Shown here in pieces: positions 51,790-63,690 of a DNA stretch of 64,000 bases. The notes beneath the pieces are model-generated. The model made no database searches, was not told where the DNA came from, and was given only the letters and a program-made list of their open reading frames with translations. The stretch covers positions 22,664 through 86,663 of the forward strand of contig NMRB01000229.1 of the NCBI GenBank assembly GCA_002633025.1, read 5' to 3'. The translations under genes were made by a program, and so were the position numbers. Numbering within the stretch: the first letter of the stretch is position 1; each line of letters begins with the position of its first letter. The DNA is from Notospermus geniculatus (Eukaryota; Nemertea; Pilidiophora; Heteronemertea; Lineidae).

Positions 51790-52943
51790 CTAAGTGACTT
51801 CATTTCTGACTGTTTACGTTTAACATGGTTGCTGATACACTTCTCAATGGAAAGCGCAAATTTCATTAGATTCTGTGGAGTACTAGATTTCATAAAACGG
51901 ATTATAGATGGTTGAACGATGTGGCGAGAGGCATTTTGTATACTTTTTGCCTCTGCACATTTGTAAAGGGCAAATTCATGCAGAAAACAATAAGCCTAAT
52001 TCCATCAGCCGTGACACTCAAAAAAAAACAATTTAGTTTCAATCATATTTGATTTATGTTTCTCACCATCACAAAAATCACTTTTGGGGCATTCTATGAG
52101 GCAAATACAATAATTGAAATTGATAAGGGCCACTTTGGGGCAAGTACACGTTAGAGAGGCTTTGCCCCTCAACTCAGATCGCTTGCAGTTGATTCTCTAT
52201 GGTTTCTAAACTTTACGGATAACATCATCAGTCCTTTATCCCGTAGTACATGTAAAATGAAATCCTGAAGCCAAGCGACTGGATACAACTAGTCACCACT
52301 GATCTTCCTGGCGACTGGGAGGATCTAGCTGGAACCGGAGGCGACTGATCAGTCGCCAGAAATGGTCGATGCACGAAGCCTTGCGACTCGCTGGAACTGG
52401 TACGCCTGGCTTAAAACTATTCATCGAGAGCTGGGCGCCAAATACGGCATGTATAGACAACGGTGAGCGAATTAAATGTACAGCAGGAGGAAACCGGAGT
52501 TCCAGGAGAAAACACGCGCTGTCAGAGGGAGGGAGAGTCGCAGACCCTCTCTATTATTTTTTTTATTGACTATATTTACACAGTGGTGGACGCCGCGTCC
52601 ATGACATTATGACTGTTCACCGTAGAATGTACAATAGATTTTGATGTGGCGAAAATGAAAACAAAAACAGACTACAGTGACTGACAATATAGCATCCAAT
52701 GGAATGGTCTTCCATTGCCCAGCCAATGGAAGACCACCCGGGCCAGTCATCCGGAGCACACATCCCAGCACTACGACTGAGAACCGTCGCCCAAGCGACC
52801 AGTCCGGACAATCCCAGCCACCCCGACCAGGCAAAGCCTCTTTGTGCATATAAGGAATTTTAGATTATAAGCATAGCTCTGTAATGATCGAGAAGCAATG
52901 CTAGAAGATTCACATCAAGTTACGCAAAACGTTCTATTACATG
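51790..52943. other. no gene seen
   Basis: No domain-bearing frame and no recognised repeat family, apart from a GCGACTG/CAGTCGC-rich stretch at about 52275-52365. Confidence 0.5.
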
Positions 52944-53137
52944 AGGCTCCAGTTCCATAGAGTTCACGTTTACACTTTTCACGCGCCACGCTTCACGTTT
53001 TCCGTTCGTTCCTCGATTCAGCGCACAACGAGACACACATTACCTGTCCTGTGGCATGCTTTCTCCGAGGAACGAAAGGAAAACGTGAAATGTAACGCGA
53101 GAAAAGTGTAAATGTGAACTCTATGGAACTGGAGCCT
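52944..53137. mobile_element. foldback MITE, 194 bp
   Basis: Starts AGGCTCCAGTTCCATAGAGT and ends with the inverse; arms of about 80 bp share TTTACACTTTTC and GAACGAA/TTCGTTC. Confidence 0.8.
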
Positions 53138-53147
53138 TAAGAGTCGG

Positions 53148-53218
53148 TCGAACTAGGGACCGAACCCGGAACTTAAGGTGACAGCCGTTGATTTTTGCAT
53201 TGCGCCACTCTGACTACC
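53148..53218 (-). ncRNA. tRNA-like fragment
   Basis: Minus strand carries B-box-like GGGTTCGGTCCC and upstream GAGTGGCGCAATG resembling an A-box. Arms do not pair well; likely the tRNA-derived head of a SINE or a tRNA pseudogene. Confidence 0.3.
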
Positions 53219-53767
53219 TGAAATAGGCTAACTGAAATCGTACTGCCATTAACACGCGGATAGAAAAGATGTTGGTGGTGCTTAATATGTTCGTGTCTTC
53301 CAAAGCACACACAGCCCTTGGCCCGCCTCCAGCAGTCTAAATACCAATTTCGCCCCAAATTGGATGTAATGCACATGAGCCGGTATCACAGATTGGATAT
53401 TGAAACGTACATTTCAATATCATATTTGATTTCAATTTTATTGAATGTTCTTGAGAAAATCGCTATGCAGCGTCTTCATGTTTCCAGCTGAGCCCACCTG
53501 TCTCCAGTTTTCAGCCGAGTCCTTGACAGTTCAATCGGTGGTCGTCGCTTAATGATGCGCAAGGGTATTTTCACGATGTATTACATTTCCCCAAGGCATC
53601 ATGTCGTGACAAGTCCATTACCATGATTACCCTTAAACTTTGTCATGAATAACCTTTTTGGTAAGGGCTGGAAAAATCAAAGAAGTTGTACATGTTTTAG
53701 TATGGAACATACCGTACTTTCACACCTCGAAGGTCAGCTACTATCATTCGTACTCAGCCAACTTTTT

Positions 53768-54840
53768 AGCTCACCTGTGAGCTATAGTCGTGGTGCGGTG
53801 TCCGTCGTCGCCCGTCGTAGTCTGTTAGCAGGGCACGTTTCGTAACCGCTGGGGCTATTGATCTGAAACTTGGTACATATATCCCTAGGTCAGATGACCT
53901 ATGACACTAAGTTTCAGTCCGATTCGATCCTTGGATTGGCCACCAGGTTGCCAAAACTAAAAACGCATAGCTCCTGAACTAATGACTGGATCATCTCCAA
54001 TTTTTTATCATAGGTGTATCTAATTAGGATACATAACATATATAACTGGTTTTTTATTTGACCTTCTTTTCAAGGTCACAGAGGTAAAATTTCTACAAAA
54101 GTAACGAACCTGCCACAGTTCGTCATTATTTCACCGAGCGACTTCATATCTTGCATAAACGTGTATTAGAGGGGTACCTTCAAAAATACCGAGTTTCGGC
54201 ACGGCCGAACATCACATTTGGCCGCCAGCTGGCGTGACCTGAAAATCAGTGCTATAATTCAGGAGTGCTCGAATGACTTTTACGTGCACGTCAAATTTCG
54301 GCCTGATTTGACTTCCAATACGTCCGCCAGGTGGCATAACCCGAAAATCATCAAAGTGCTATAACTCAAGAACCACTTGACGCAGAGTGCTCAACTTTCA
54401 TATGTAGCTCCCTCCTGATGACCTGTACATGCACGTGAAGTTTCCCTTGATCGGACATCCAATATGGCACCCAGGTGGCATAGCCCCAAATCGTCAAACT
54501 GCCATAACACCGGAATGACTTGACTCACTCAGAGTGCTCAAATTTGATATGTGGCTCCCTCCAGATGACCTGCATGAGCACGTAAAGATTTGGCCCGATC
54601 GGCCATCCAATATGGCCGCCAGGTGGCGTAACCCGAATGTCATCATTGTGCTATAACTCGGGAACAACTTGACCTAGAGCGCTCAAATGTGCTATGTGGC
54701 TCCCTCTACATGTAGATGACCTTTATGTGCACGTGAAGTTTCGTCCGATCGCACATCCAATATGGCTGCCAAGTGGCATAACCCAAAAATCATCAAAGTC
54801 CAGTAACTCGGGAATGACTTGACCCAGGGTGAGGGAACTG
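53768..54840 (+). repeat. AGCTCACCTGTGAGCT repeat with four about 148-bp subunits
   Basis: Starts AGCTCACCTGTGAGCTATAG and continues as in 5330-5580. From about 54170 it becomes a tandem array: CAATATGG/CAATACGT-CC-GCCAGGTGGC recurs at 54317, 54461, 54609 and 54759, with GTGCTATAACTCGGGAA, GACTTGACC and TGTGGCTCCCTC in each unit. Non-coding by stops in all frames. Confidence 0.8.
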
Positions 54841-54873
54841 GGCAAGAGGCTATGTTGTGTGTTGGCTGTGTTT

Positions 54874-54942
54874 GGGGGGGGGGGGGGGGCTGTTTCCCTG
54901 GCTTCAGCGGACACGTTGATGTCCCTGAAGCCAGGGAAACAG
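54874..54942 (+). other. 16-G run followed by an 18-bp perfect hairpin
   Basis: TTT then 16 Gs, then CTGTTTCCCTGGCTTCAG (54890-54907), a 17-base loop, and the exact inverse (54925-54942). The G run could form a quadruplex. No promoter or terminator marks it as an RNA gene. Confidence 0.7.
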
Positions 54943-55913
54943 TTATTAGTCTAGGTCATTATTGCTTTTATATGGGTAAAACCAGGTACTGCTGCTATTG
55001 TTACGGCAGTTTTTGATACATTTGCTATCAGGATTAGGGTTAGGGCCAGGCCCAGAGTGGAAATACTGACTGCCGTACCCCTTAGAACAACCGTAATTCT
55101 CGGCTATCCTGTGCCTTATTTGAATGATTTATTTCGCATATGGTAGCAATTGCAACATCTCGAAAAATAAGTTAATGAGGAGAAAAAAGAACAAAATTCA
55201 AAAGATGATAAAAGAAGAAGAAAAGACAAAAAGCGAAAAAAGCAGCGGACGGGATTCGAACCCGGGGCCCTGGATTGCGAAGCAACGATCATTCCATGCA
55301 CCCTGAACCAACCAGACGTGCAACGTCACCACGACGTGCAACAGCAGTGACGTGCGCTACACCTCAACGGCAACGCGCGGTACCGTTGCTATGATGCGCT
55401 TTGGGTAAATCCGCGACGTCATTGTGACGTCATCAATTCATAAGTTTGGAATTAAATCTAAATTTACAAATAAACCGCTCGGCAAAGTGACTGATTTCGT
55501 CATCGATACAACCTTTCCAGTCCTCCTTAATTCTCATGCGAAGTTTCAGCGCTTAACTATGCCTTAGAGGGTGTTTTTGGCATGCTGTTTGCCAGGATGG
55601 CTAATTTCTTATATAAGGCGAAATTCAGAGTCGGACCACCTGTGACGTCAGCAGCTTCGCTATCTGGCCGCTGCGCGGCGTTCCGGGTCCTTTGCGTCCA
55701 GAATGCTCATAACTGATATGTGCCTCCCTCTGTCATTTATGGTATCGCCAACCAGGTGAGCACATGGTCCATGGACCATTTCATTAAACATGGGACGACA
55801 AGTGCTGCGGAAATGCGATGTGATCGATTCCCAAAACATATGCCTTTGCACGTGCTGTGACTCGTAATACTTGGTTGTGCGGTTGTTGGGACAACATCCC
55901 GAATAACTACAGC
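54943..55913. other. no protein gene seen; tRNA-like fragment
   Basis: 55235-55312 (minus) has GGTTCGAATCCCG followed by TCCGCTGC and T6, with an anticodon-like TTCGCA and GGGCCCCGGG before it, reminiscent of tRNA-Ala(CGC). But the anticodon stem does not pair and the acceptor ends do not match, so I call it a pseudo-tRNA or SINE head. GGTGAGCACATGGTCCATGG recurs at about 55757. Confidence 0.45.
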
Positions 55914-56150
55914 CGTGGTTACACTACATAGAAATCACCGGGTTTTTTGACACCGGGGTCTAGCCCGGCTCTGAAAAATCCCTCCTCAGGCCCGGTGCCC
56001 GTCAACACTACTCAAATTTTGTGACGGGGAACTAATTTAAGCCCTCCAAAACCCGTTCGAGCTCGGAGTGGATTATTACACCGCGTGTTAACAGGTGTGG
56101 ACAGAAAAAACCCGGGTTCGACACGGGTTTTTTATGTAGTGTAACAAGGG
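55914..56150. mobile_element. MITE of the GTTACACTACATA family
   Basis: Left GGTTACACTACATAGAAA and right inverse (TTTTATGTAGTGTAAC) around 237 bp, with CCGGGTTTTTT next to each. Related right end at 13468-13551 and a cousin at 62750-63067. Confidence 0.75.
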
Positions 56151-56544
56151 CTTACTTGTAGGCCTACTATTTTCATTTGCTGTAATGGTGTACCTGTATC
56201 ATTCATTTCCTACATTGTAGTCTTAGACTAGATGGGTTGCACGAGTTACGTTTCGAATAATAATTAAATAGACTACAAATACAACGCATAGGACGCAAAC
56301 CTGAAATCCATTTCCCTGGCACGACTCTCCAGGCCTCACCTCATGTATTACGAATGCGGTATTGTTATTTTATGTAGCTAATCCTGATAGTCTATTCAAA
56401 AACATTGTATAGTGTGTAACTGATGATGAGAGTTTTCGGATGTAATTCTCAATGAGCATAATCCAGGCTTAGCCCAACAATATGATTGTCGTTGTCAGTA
56501 AATTGAATTCGAAAATAAGGGTAGGTTCAAAATATACCCACGGA
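56151..56544. other. no gene seen
   Basis: AT-rich, no long open frame, no repeat family recognised. Confidence 0.5.
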
Positions 56545-57045
56545 CGTAATGGCTGAGAATGCCTCCCGTATGACAGTGCCGCTTTATGTGGCGGACACCC
56601 AGAGAGACAATGGGTGATGTGAATAAAAATCTGTATCTACTAGCTAGTAGTTACTTGAAGTAAAAGTAACTAGTTCCAAGTTTTTACTACAAGTGCATGT
56701 AGAAGTGAGCACTTGAATTCATATGAATAAACAGTTGCACTAACTGCAAAGTAATCATTTCTGCCCTACTAGTTTTTACTCGTCTGAATCCTGGGTTCAC
56801 CGTACTGTAATTGATACTGCTGATTATTCATATCCTCGCTAGTAACTACTAAACGAGTATTAACTAATACTTATTACATGTAGTAGTAGCTGCAAGTAAT
56901 TACTTACAGTAATTAATCCTGTTTTATTCATATAGTCACCAGTAAATACTTTAAAAACTGGCGTAAACGTTATTACTTATTTTTATTCATATCACCCAAT
57001 TTATCAGTGTCTCCATCACTCTAACGTTGCGACTTAATCCGACGT
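56545..57045. mobile_element. GGTGTAACG-family MITE relic split by a second MITE (56614-56997)
   Basis: Outer flanks (56550-56612; 57000-57045) match parts of 39540-39690. The inserted piece has TIR GGTGATRTGAATAAAAAT on both ends and many AGTAACTA/TAGTTACT words inside, resembling subterminal binding motifs. Confidence 0.6.
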
Positions 57046-57627
57046 CGATGCAGGAATTGTTCAACTAACGTGCACTGACTCCCCCAAATTTTAGCCTGTT
57101 ACTCCATGATTCGGTCACTGTACATGGGGAGAGGATCTCCCGAAAGGCATTCGGGCTATTTAACTGATTTCCGGAATCTTCCGTTACATATGTCAGGATT
57201 CCGACTTGTATGGCGGCCTAGATCTGCCCTCCTAGAGCGGAGCGTCTCGAGCGTGGGTATCAGGCTACTTCTACCATTAATTTAGACAAGGTAATTTGTT
57301 GAAACTCGTAAATAATTTAATGGACCATACAATGGTTTTAACAGCAATTGTCATGAGCTTATATTCAATGATGCTATGTTTTATACATGTAGTAGACAAT
57401 GGCAACATGACTCGGTAAAACTAAACAAACTCTCAACTTGCAGCACCAACACTCATTTTTCAATTATTCATAAGTTGTAAAGCGGTGCTGCCTGTTTCTG
57501 GTGTCCGTTTGCAACATTCCTGCATTTTATGCAGGGTGTGAAAAAACACACTTGCGATTTTCCCAGCATTTTTACATGACTGCGATGTAAATTACATTTA
57601 TACAGGAAAATGTACAAGTAAGACACA
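57046..57627. other. no gene seen
   Basis: No recognisable exon, RNA gene or repeat. Confidence 0.5.
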
Positions 57628-57778
57628 TTAGGGAGTTTAAGAAATCAAACGATAAACGTCAACTTTACGACAACGCTATTTTGCATACTACACATTCACC
57701 AGATATAATATATACATGTACATGTGTATTGCATTTTCGGTACAAAAAATAACGTTGTCGTAAAGTTGATCTCCCTAA
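57628..57778. mobile_element. small MITE, TTAGGGAG ends
   Basis: TTAGGGAG and CTCCCTAA ends with inverted TCAACTTTACGACAACG inside. The left arm has about 22 extra bases. It shares its last three bases with the next element. Confidence 0.6.
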
Positions 57779-58137
57779 AGCCTCGCTTATGTCGCCCTAC
57801 GCTGTGATAGAAATAGCGTCAACAAGTTGCAACTGGTAACTTATGTCGCCACCGACTAGAAAAATACCGATCGGTCGCAACTACCTGGAACTAGTTTATC
57901 GCCGTCTTTTGAGTGCTTATGTCGACACAGATTTCTTTTGATTTTAAGTAAGTTGAACTTGTGCGACTTTCAGGATCTGGATATTTTTAGTTGGCAACTA
58001 GTTGGCAACTAGTTACTCGCTGATGCCCGAGAGCTTATGTCACCTAGTAGTTGTGACTAATTAGTTCCAACTACGCACCGATTATCAGTTGCCAACTAGT
58101 TCTGACTGTATGTAAGGGCGACATAAGCGAGGCTTTA
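57776..58137. mobile_element. MITE with perfect 23-bp TIRs
   Basis: TAAAGCCTCGCTTATGTCGC at 57776 and its inverse ending 58137. CTTATGTCG and AACTAGTTG/CAACTAGTT words recur inside. Confidence 0.85.
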
Positions 58138-58432
58138 TATGCGTAAGAACCTAACGCTGGTGGCACTCAGTACAGAAACCTCAGCGAGTCATGTGTCTCC
58201 AACCTAAATCGGATGTGCTCCCTCAACCTCGGCGAGTTTATGTTCAGCACACTATCCACGGACACGATTTTCAATTCCGCTAACATGATTTTGTATTGGT
58301 GGTGCCAGCTATAAATCCGTACGTAAAATATGGTCTACTTGTGTTGGTCATTTCTATCACAGTCATGTGAAAAAGCTCGGAAAATCGCAACCGTTCCAAT
58401 TTTTTGACAAACCATTTGTACACGCGTCCCTC
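58138..58432. other. no gene seen
   Basis: Short unique stretch between MITEs. Confidence 0.5.
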
Positions 58433-58813
58433 AAAGGGACTAGGAGAATTTTTTGAAGCCTCGGTTATTACAAAATGCTAATCTTTCATGATAAATTCTC
58501 ACCGCCAATTCACTTTTTCAATTACGTGTTAATTACTGGCACCCAGACAAATCAGTTATCACCACACCATGGAGCATTCACCTGGTCACTGGGAACCTAG
58601 TCAACGTAATAGAGTACAAGCTCGCTCCATACAATACATACAACGACACTGTTGATTAGGTTCCCAGTGAATGCTCCATGGTGTGGTGATGACTGATTTG
58701 TCTGGGTGTCAGTAATTAATACTTAATTGAAAAAGTGAATTGACGGTGGGAATTTATCATGAAAAACTAGCATTTTGAAATAACCGAAGCTTGAAAACAT
58801 TTTCCTAGTCCCT
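58433..58813. mobile_element. foldback element, arms about 170 bp
   Basis: AAAGGGACTAGGAGAATTTT is the inverse of the right end. Arms share GCATTTTGAAATAAC-type, GTGAATTGRCGGTG and ACACCATGGAGCATTCAC. Loop of about 40 bp near 58610-58650. Confidence 0.8.
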
Positions 58814-59063
58814 TTAAAGATAATGTATCATGACTTCATTGTTTACATTCAATGTTTGTTAACATGGATGTGTATTATGTTATTTTGGACTTTGGGAACA
58901 TGCCAACCCACAAAATTCAATACTTTCGGTATCAAAGGAATTTCTATAGGTGCATGCCACCAACAAATTACTCATAAGACAAAGAAAGACTGGACACAAA
59001 CAAACAAAATGTAAATAATAATTTTCGTGGCCCGCGAAAATGTCCGTGACACATTGTCTTTAA
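58814..59063. mobile_element. TTAA-flanked MITE, copy B
   Basis: Inverse orientation copy of 3832-4087, TTAA at both ends, abutting the foldback at 58433-58813. Confidence 0.75.
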
Positions 59064-59223
59064 ATGGTGGCATATATATTATTAATGTGAAATGTCATTG
59101 ACCACTCGAAGTTGAGTTTGGCACTTTCACAGTCATCTTTCATTGTAATTGGGTTTAATGACATTCCTGTGATGATGTGTGAAGGTCACTAGTGTGTAGT
59201 TCACGTAGGTTGGCCAATATCTC

Positions 59224-59650
59224 ATCGACCATTTTAAAGCTGACAGGTCAGATGTACTCTCCGACTTGAATGGAAAAATTTTTACGCTCAACTTCGGCAG
59301 ACCACGAGGCTGCCGAAGTCGACCGTTCGGTAATGTTCGTAGGCCTATAAATGTACACTAATGCCCGTTGTACACGTAGGATTTTTCTTGTACTAAAAGT
59401 TATAAATGGGGCTTAAATGGGTGTTCACAATGCCTTTCAGCAAGGCAATCGGTAGCCTGTGACCGAAAGCACCCTTCATGAGCCTCATTTATACTTTTTA
59501 GTACAAAAAAATCCTACCGTGTACAACGGGCATAAGCTTCGTACCTTGAAACACCCATTACACCATTTGCGCACCAACTTCGTCGTCATTCACTCACCTG
59601 ATAACCGGAAGTGAAGGATCGAGGGCTCTGCATGGACAGAGGTAGGCTCC
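59224..59650. repeat. left arm of a 3.2-kb inverted-repeat pair
   Basis: Inverse of about 61965-62470, sharing CTGACAGGTCAGAT, GCTCAACTTCGGCAG, GAAACACCC and CCGGAAGTGAAGGATCGAGG. The arm contains a palindromic MITE (59360-59534, ATGCCCGTTGTACACG ends), also present in the other arm. Confidence 0.7.
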
Positions 59651-61964
59651 AAATAATATACAGTGCACGTACATGTATCCAAAAAAATCGTATTCAATCT
59701 GCGTCAAAAATGGAGAAGGTCCAAACGAAAACTATAAATTTCGCATAACATGGCAATTCGACAACACATGCAAATACACCGTTTCTCCTCAAAATAAATA
59801 TTAGCTCCGGTAGTGGTATGGTAGCGAGTGCAACCACGTCCGCTCCTACGCCTCTGGCCCATATTTTTAAAGCTGTTTTACCCGAAACCTGTTTTAACAA
59901 AAATCTGTTGTAACATAAGAAGCATTTTAAATTCACATTTTCAAAAGTGCTTTAAGATAAAATGCTGTTCTTACTGAAACGTTGTTTCAGCCAGCGTTTT
60001 AAATGTTAAAATGTGTTTGCGGCAGTGCCATAGGCCTGCAAGCCCAAAAATAAAATGCATTTTAGCATTAAAACTGCTTAAGAAATACGGGCCCGGTGTA
60101 ATATTAATCAATATAGCCTATTAGCCAGTGTCAGGAGTACTTATGAATTATACGGACACTCTGTAACGTTTTAATTATCTCTCAGCCGGACAGTGGTTTA
60201 TATCGGCTTGTTGCACATGTACTTGACTCGATGGCGCGATGACTCGAAGGCGCGAAGAAGGCCAATTAAATTTCCTGTATATTGATGGGTGCATGCCTTA
60301 TTTTAATTCGAGTTCCACTTCAAAACACTGGGTTACGATGCAACATTTTAGGAAGATGAAATAAGCCACCTCTGGAATATTTTTATAACCATCGTTAGAC
60401 ATGTTAAACCACATACCTATTCCCATTTTTAATATAACTCTAATGCCGTGACGTCATTGGCGTTTAGAATGCATGATTGTGGTTGTGCGTGAAGCAGCGG
60501 AATTCATTCAAAACTGTTTGTTTTTTTTTCGTTCAAGTGTTTTGGAGAAGTACAGTCCAAGAATTTAATTTTCATTACATAATAAAAAATATCAAAAATT
60601 GTAAAAATTTGTTCCAAGATCTGAAACTTTTCGTCCAAGATTGTCACGTGCGTCTTGCCAAGATGCAAGTGACCGCAAAACTGATGACGTCATGAAGTAC
60701 ATGAACAACCCGGGTCATTTCGTCATTTTCATGAATTTATTTTTTGCGTGGCAGCTCTGACACATTGGGAAACTTCCGGCATAGAACATGCAGTAGGATA
60801 ATTGCTCAAAAGGGCTGAAAATTACCGCTATACCTCCTCCAATAGGGAGACAAGACCAATTCCAACAACTTTTCAAAAGGGACCCATAGTAAATTCTCAA
60901 GGACTTAGGAGCTATAGGCCTAGTTAGAGGCTACCCTTCATTTCATGATTTACGCTGAGTATCAACCTCACTACAGCTGGGGACACTACGTCAGTCCACT
61001 TTCGCCGTTGATCCATACCACTTCTTAGAAATAACCAGCTGAATTTCATTGAATAATTTTGGCGGTCATCGAGTCATCGCGCCATCGAGTCATCGCGTCA
61101 TAGAGTCAAGTACAACAAGCCGTTTATATCACCAAATTGCTGCTGAGCGTCCGGCGGACGGTCGATGACGGGTACACTCGTTTAACCTGCTCCTCAGTCT
61201 GTTGCTGTGACAAGAGACAGGCCAACAGGAAGTTAGACATGCCCCTACATTGCTCTAGCTAAAACACTTTTTAGGGGAGATTTAAAAGATGTTTTTGCAT
61301 TAAAACCCTTTGGAAAATATGGAGGTAAAAATGCGTTTTCGTTGGAGCGTTCTAAAACTAAAACAACTTCGAATATAGATATGATATTTCCTAAAAACAT
61401 TGTTTTATCTTTTTAAAATGCATTTTAGCGTAAAAACAGCTTTGAAAATAATTTTATGTGCCTCAGATCAGAGTCGTTCGCCATGAATTCATGCATTTAG
61501 ACCTATACACTGATTTGCCTCACCCAATTTTGTAATCGCCTGATAATGGAGAACCGAAAGGGGAATTAGGAGTTATGTCATTCAAAGGTGAAAGGAGATG
61601 GCCTGTAAACCATACTGCCAAACCATTCAATGACAATGGACTAGTCAATAGGCCTGAATAATAGCTGTTGTAGGCTTTGGGGCAACTGAACTCCTTACGT
61701 TCCGGTTGTTAGGTAACCCACTGGTAGGCCAAGGCGTATGTGGCATTGCGTATGCACGGAGACATGGCGACCTGCAGACGGAGCAGATGAGGCGGCTCTA
61801 ATGCTTTCTTTTTTGATACACCAATGTTTGTGGTGACTACTTATTTTTATATAGCATCCGCGGCCATCGATAGTAATCGGATAATTTGTTTATTCAATGT
61901 GTTCCGATTCGATACGATATGCTTACTTCCGTTTTGAAGGTTCGAGTGTTGGATTATCAGAGAG
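59651..61964. other. region between the arms; holds a GACTCGATGGCGCGAT foldback
   Basis: 60197-61131 is bounded by inverted CGGCTTGTTG...ACTTGACTCGATGGCGCGAT ends with the GACTCGATGRCGCGAT word repeated two to four times per end. 59850-60075 and 61260-61450 are rich in AAAATGCATTTTAGC words. No transposase or host exon supported. Confidence 0.5.
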
Positions 61965-62470
61965 CCCTCGATCCTTCACTTCCGGTTGTCAGGTGAGTGA
62001 ATGATGACGTAGATGTTATGCGCAGGGTGTAGGGTGTTTCAAGGTAGGAAGCTAATGCCCGTTGTACACGGTAGGATTTTCTTGTACTAAAAATTATAAA
62101 TGGGGCCTAAATGGGTGTCCACAATGCCTTTCAGCAATGCAATCGGTTGCCTATGACCGAAATCACCCTTCATGAGCCTCATTTATAATTTTCAGTACGA
62201 AAAAATCCTACCGTGTACAACGGGCATTAGTGTACATTAGGCTTCCATTACATAGAAGTATACGGTATACGAAATCGCTGGTTAACAATGGCTTCCCGAG
62301 GATTCACGACCATGAAACCATTGTTAACCGGCGATTTCGTATACCGTATACTTCTATGTAACAGAAGCCTTACGAACATTACCGAACTCTCGACTTCGGC
62401 AGCCTGCCGAAGTTGAGCGTAAAATATTTTGCATCCAAGTCGGAGAGTATATCTGACCTGTCAGCTTTAA
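61965..62470. repeat. right arm of the inverted-repeat pair, with nested MITEs
   Basis: Contains the ATGCCCGTTGTACACG palindromic MITE (62056-62230) and, unlike the left arm, the element at 62240-62369. Confidence 0.7.
62240..62369. mobile_element. PIF/Harbinger-like MITE, TSD TTA
   Basis: Inverted GGCTTCCATTACATAGAAGT arms of about 55 bp, TTA at 62237-62239 and 62370-62372. Absent from the other arm, so its insertion post-dates the arm duplication. Confidence 0.85.
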
Positions 62471-62587
62471 AGTACGCTTCCACTACAGCTTTTAAATCAG
62501 GTGTGACAGGAATCAACGTCCTAGGAATGCAACTCCGCCAAACATTAAGCTTTGAGGCCTTTGTTAACCGGCATTTTCGTATACCGT

Positions 62588-62744
62588 ATAGAGTGTTTGC
62601 ACCGGTGGCCATGTTGGAGGTATGAACAAAAGAATTTGTCGCCAGTCACGGTCTACGGAGATTAACTTCGATTGTTTTGAAAGTCTGTTCTTTTGTTGTA
62701 TGCCTCCAACATGGCCGCTGTGACGTCACGTGCAAACACTCTAT
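62588..62744. mobile_element. MITE carrying CACGTGACGTCA
   Basis: TATAGAGTGTTTGCAC ends, inverted. The right arm contains TGACGTCACGTG (CRE plus E-box), mutated in the left arm. GCCATGTTGGAGG in both arms. Confidence 0.75.
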
Positions 62745-62749
62745 AGCCG

Positions 62750-63067
62750 TGTTTACACCTATGCAATTTTTTCAGGCCCGGGTTCGAATTTAACCCGGAT
62801 CCATTGAATTTTCTGTCCACACCTATTATTCGTCTTACGATATTGAACGCTGGCCATGCTATTTATAGACACACCACCCATTCAATTTTAGCAGACCGAC
62901 ACCTGTCGGTGGGCTCAGTAAACGTTTTAGCCCGGCATTTTTTTGTCCACACCTTTGAAATTGCCGAGCTAAAGAATAATCCGGATCAGACCCGCCGAGC
63001 GAAAGCGGGCTAAATTAGTCCGGCAATTTTTAATCCGGATCCGATTTTCATAGGTGTAAACGCAAAA
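62750..63067. mobile_element. MITE of the GTGTTTACACCTATG family
   Basis: Left GTGTTTACACCTATG and right CATAGGTGTAAACGC. Interior has GCCCGGGTT, ATCCGGAT and TCTGTCCACACCT repeats, like 55914-56150. Its right end meets the assembly gap. Confidence 0.7.
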
Positions 63068-63068
63068 A

Positions 63069-63573
63069 NNNNNNNNNNNNNNNNNNNNNNNNNNNNNNNN
63101 NNNNNNNNNNNNNNNNNNNNNNNNNNNNNNNNNNNNNNNNNNNNNNNNNNNNNNNNNNNNNNNNNNNNNNNNNNNNNNNNNNNNNNNNNNNNNNNNNNNN
63201 NNNNNNNNNNNNNNNNNNNNNNNNNNNNNNNNNNNNNNNNNNNNNNNNNNNNNNNNNNNNNNNNNNNNNNNNNNNNNNNNNNNNNNNNNNNNNNNNNNNN
63301 NNNNNNNNNNNNNNNNNNNNNNNNNNNNNNNNNNNNNNNNNNNNNNNNNNNNNNNNNNNNNNNNNNNNNNNNNNNNNNNNNNNNNNNNNNNNNNNNNNNN
63401 NNNNNNNNNNNNNNNNNNNNNNNNNNNNNNNNNNNNNNNNNNNNNNNNNNNNNNNNNNNNNNNNNNNNNNNNNNNNNNNNNNNNNNNNNNNNNNNNNNNN
63501 NNNNNNNNNNNNNNNNNNNNNNNNNNNNNNNNNNNNNNNNNNNNNNNNNNNNNNNNNNNNNNNNNNNNNNNNN
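63069..63573. other. assembly gap (505 N)
   Basis: Run of N. Content unknown. Confidence 1.
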
Positions 63574-63690
63574 GGTACAGGTATTGGCCTATTAAAAGCT
63601 ACGGCGGCAACTGTTCAAAATACGTTTAGCGTCATTGCCCAAAGTGAAAACCCACACACACGCAGACGCTCGCTAAACGCAGTTGTGTAT

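Noticed and set aside
55235-55312. Functional tRNA-Ala gene on the minus strand
   Set aside because: B-box and anticodon-like TTCGCA are present, but anticodon and acceptor stems do not pair.
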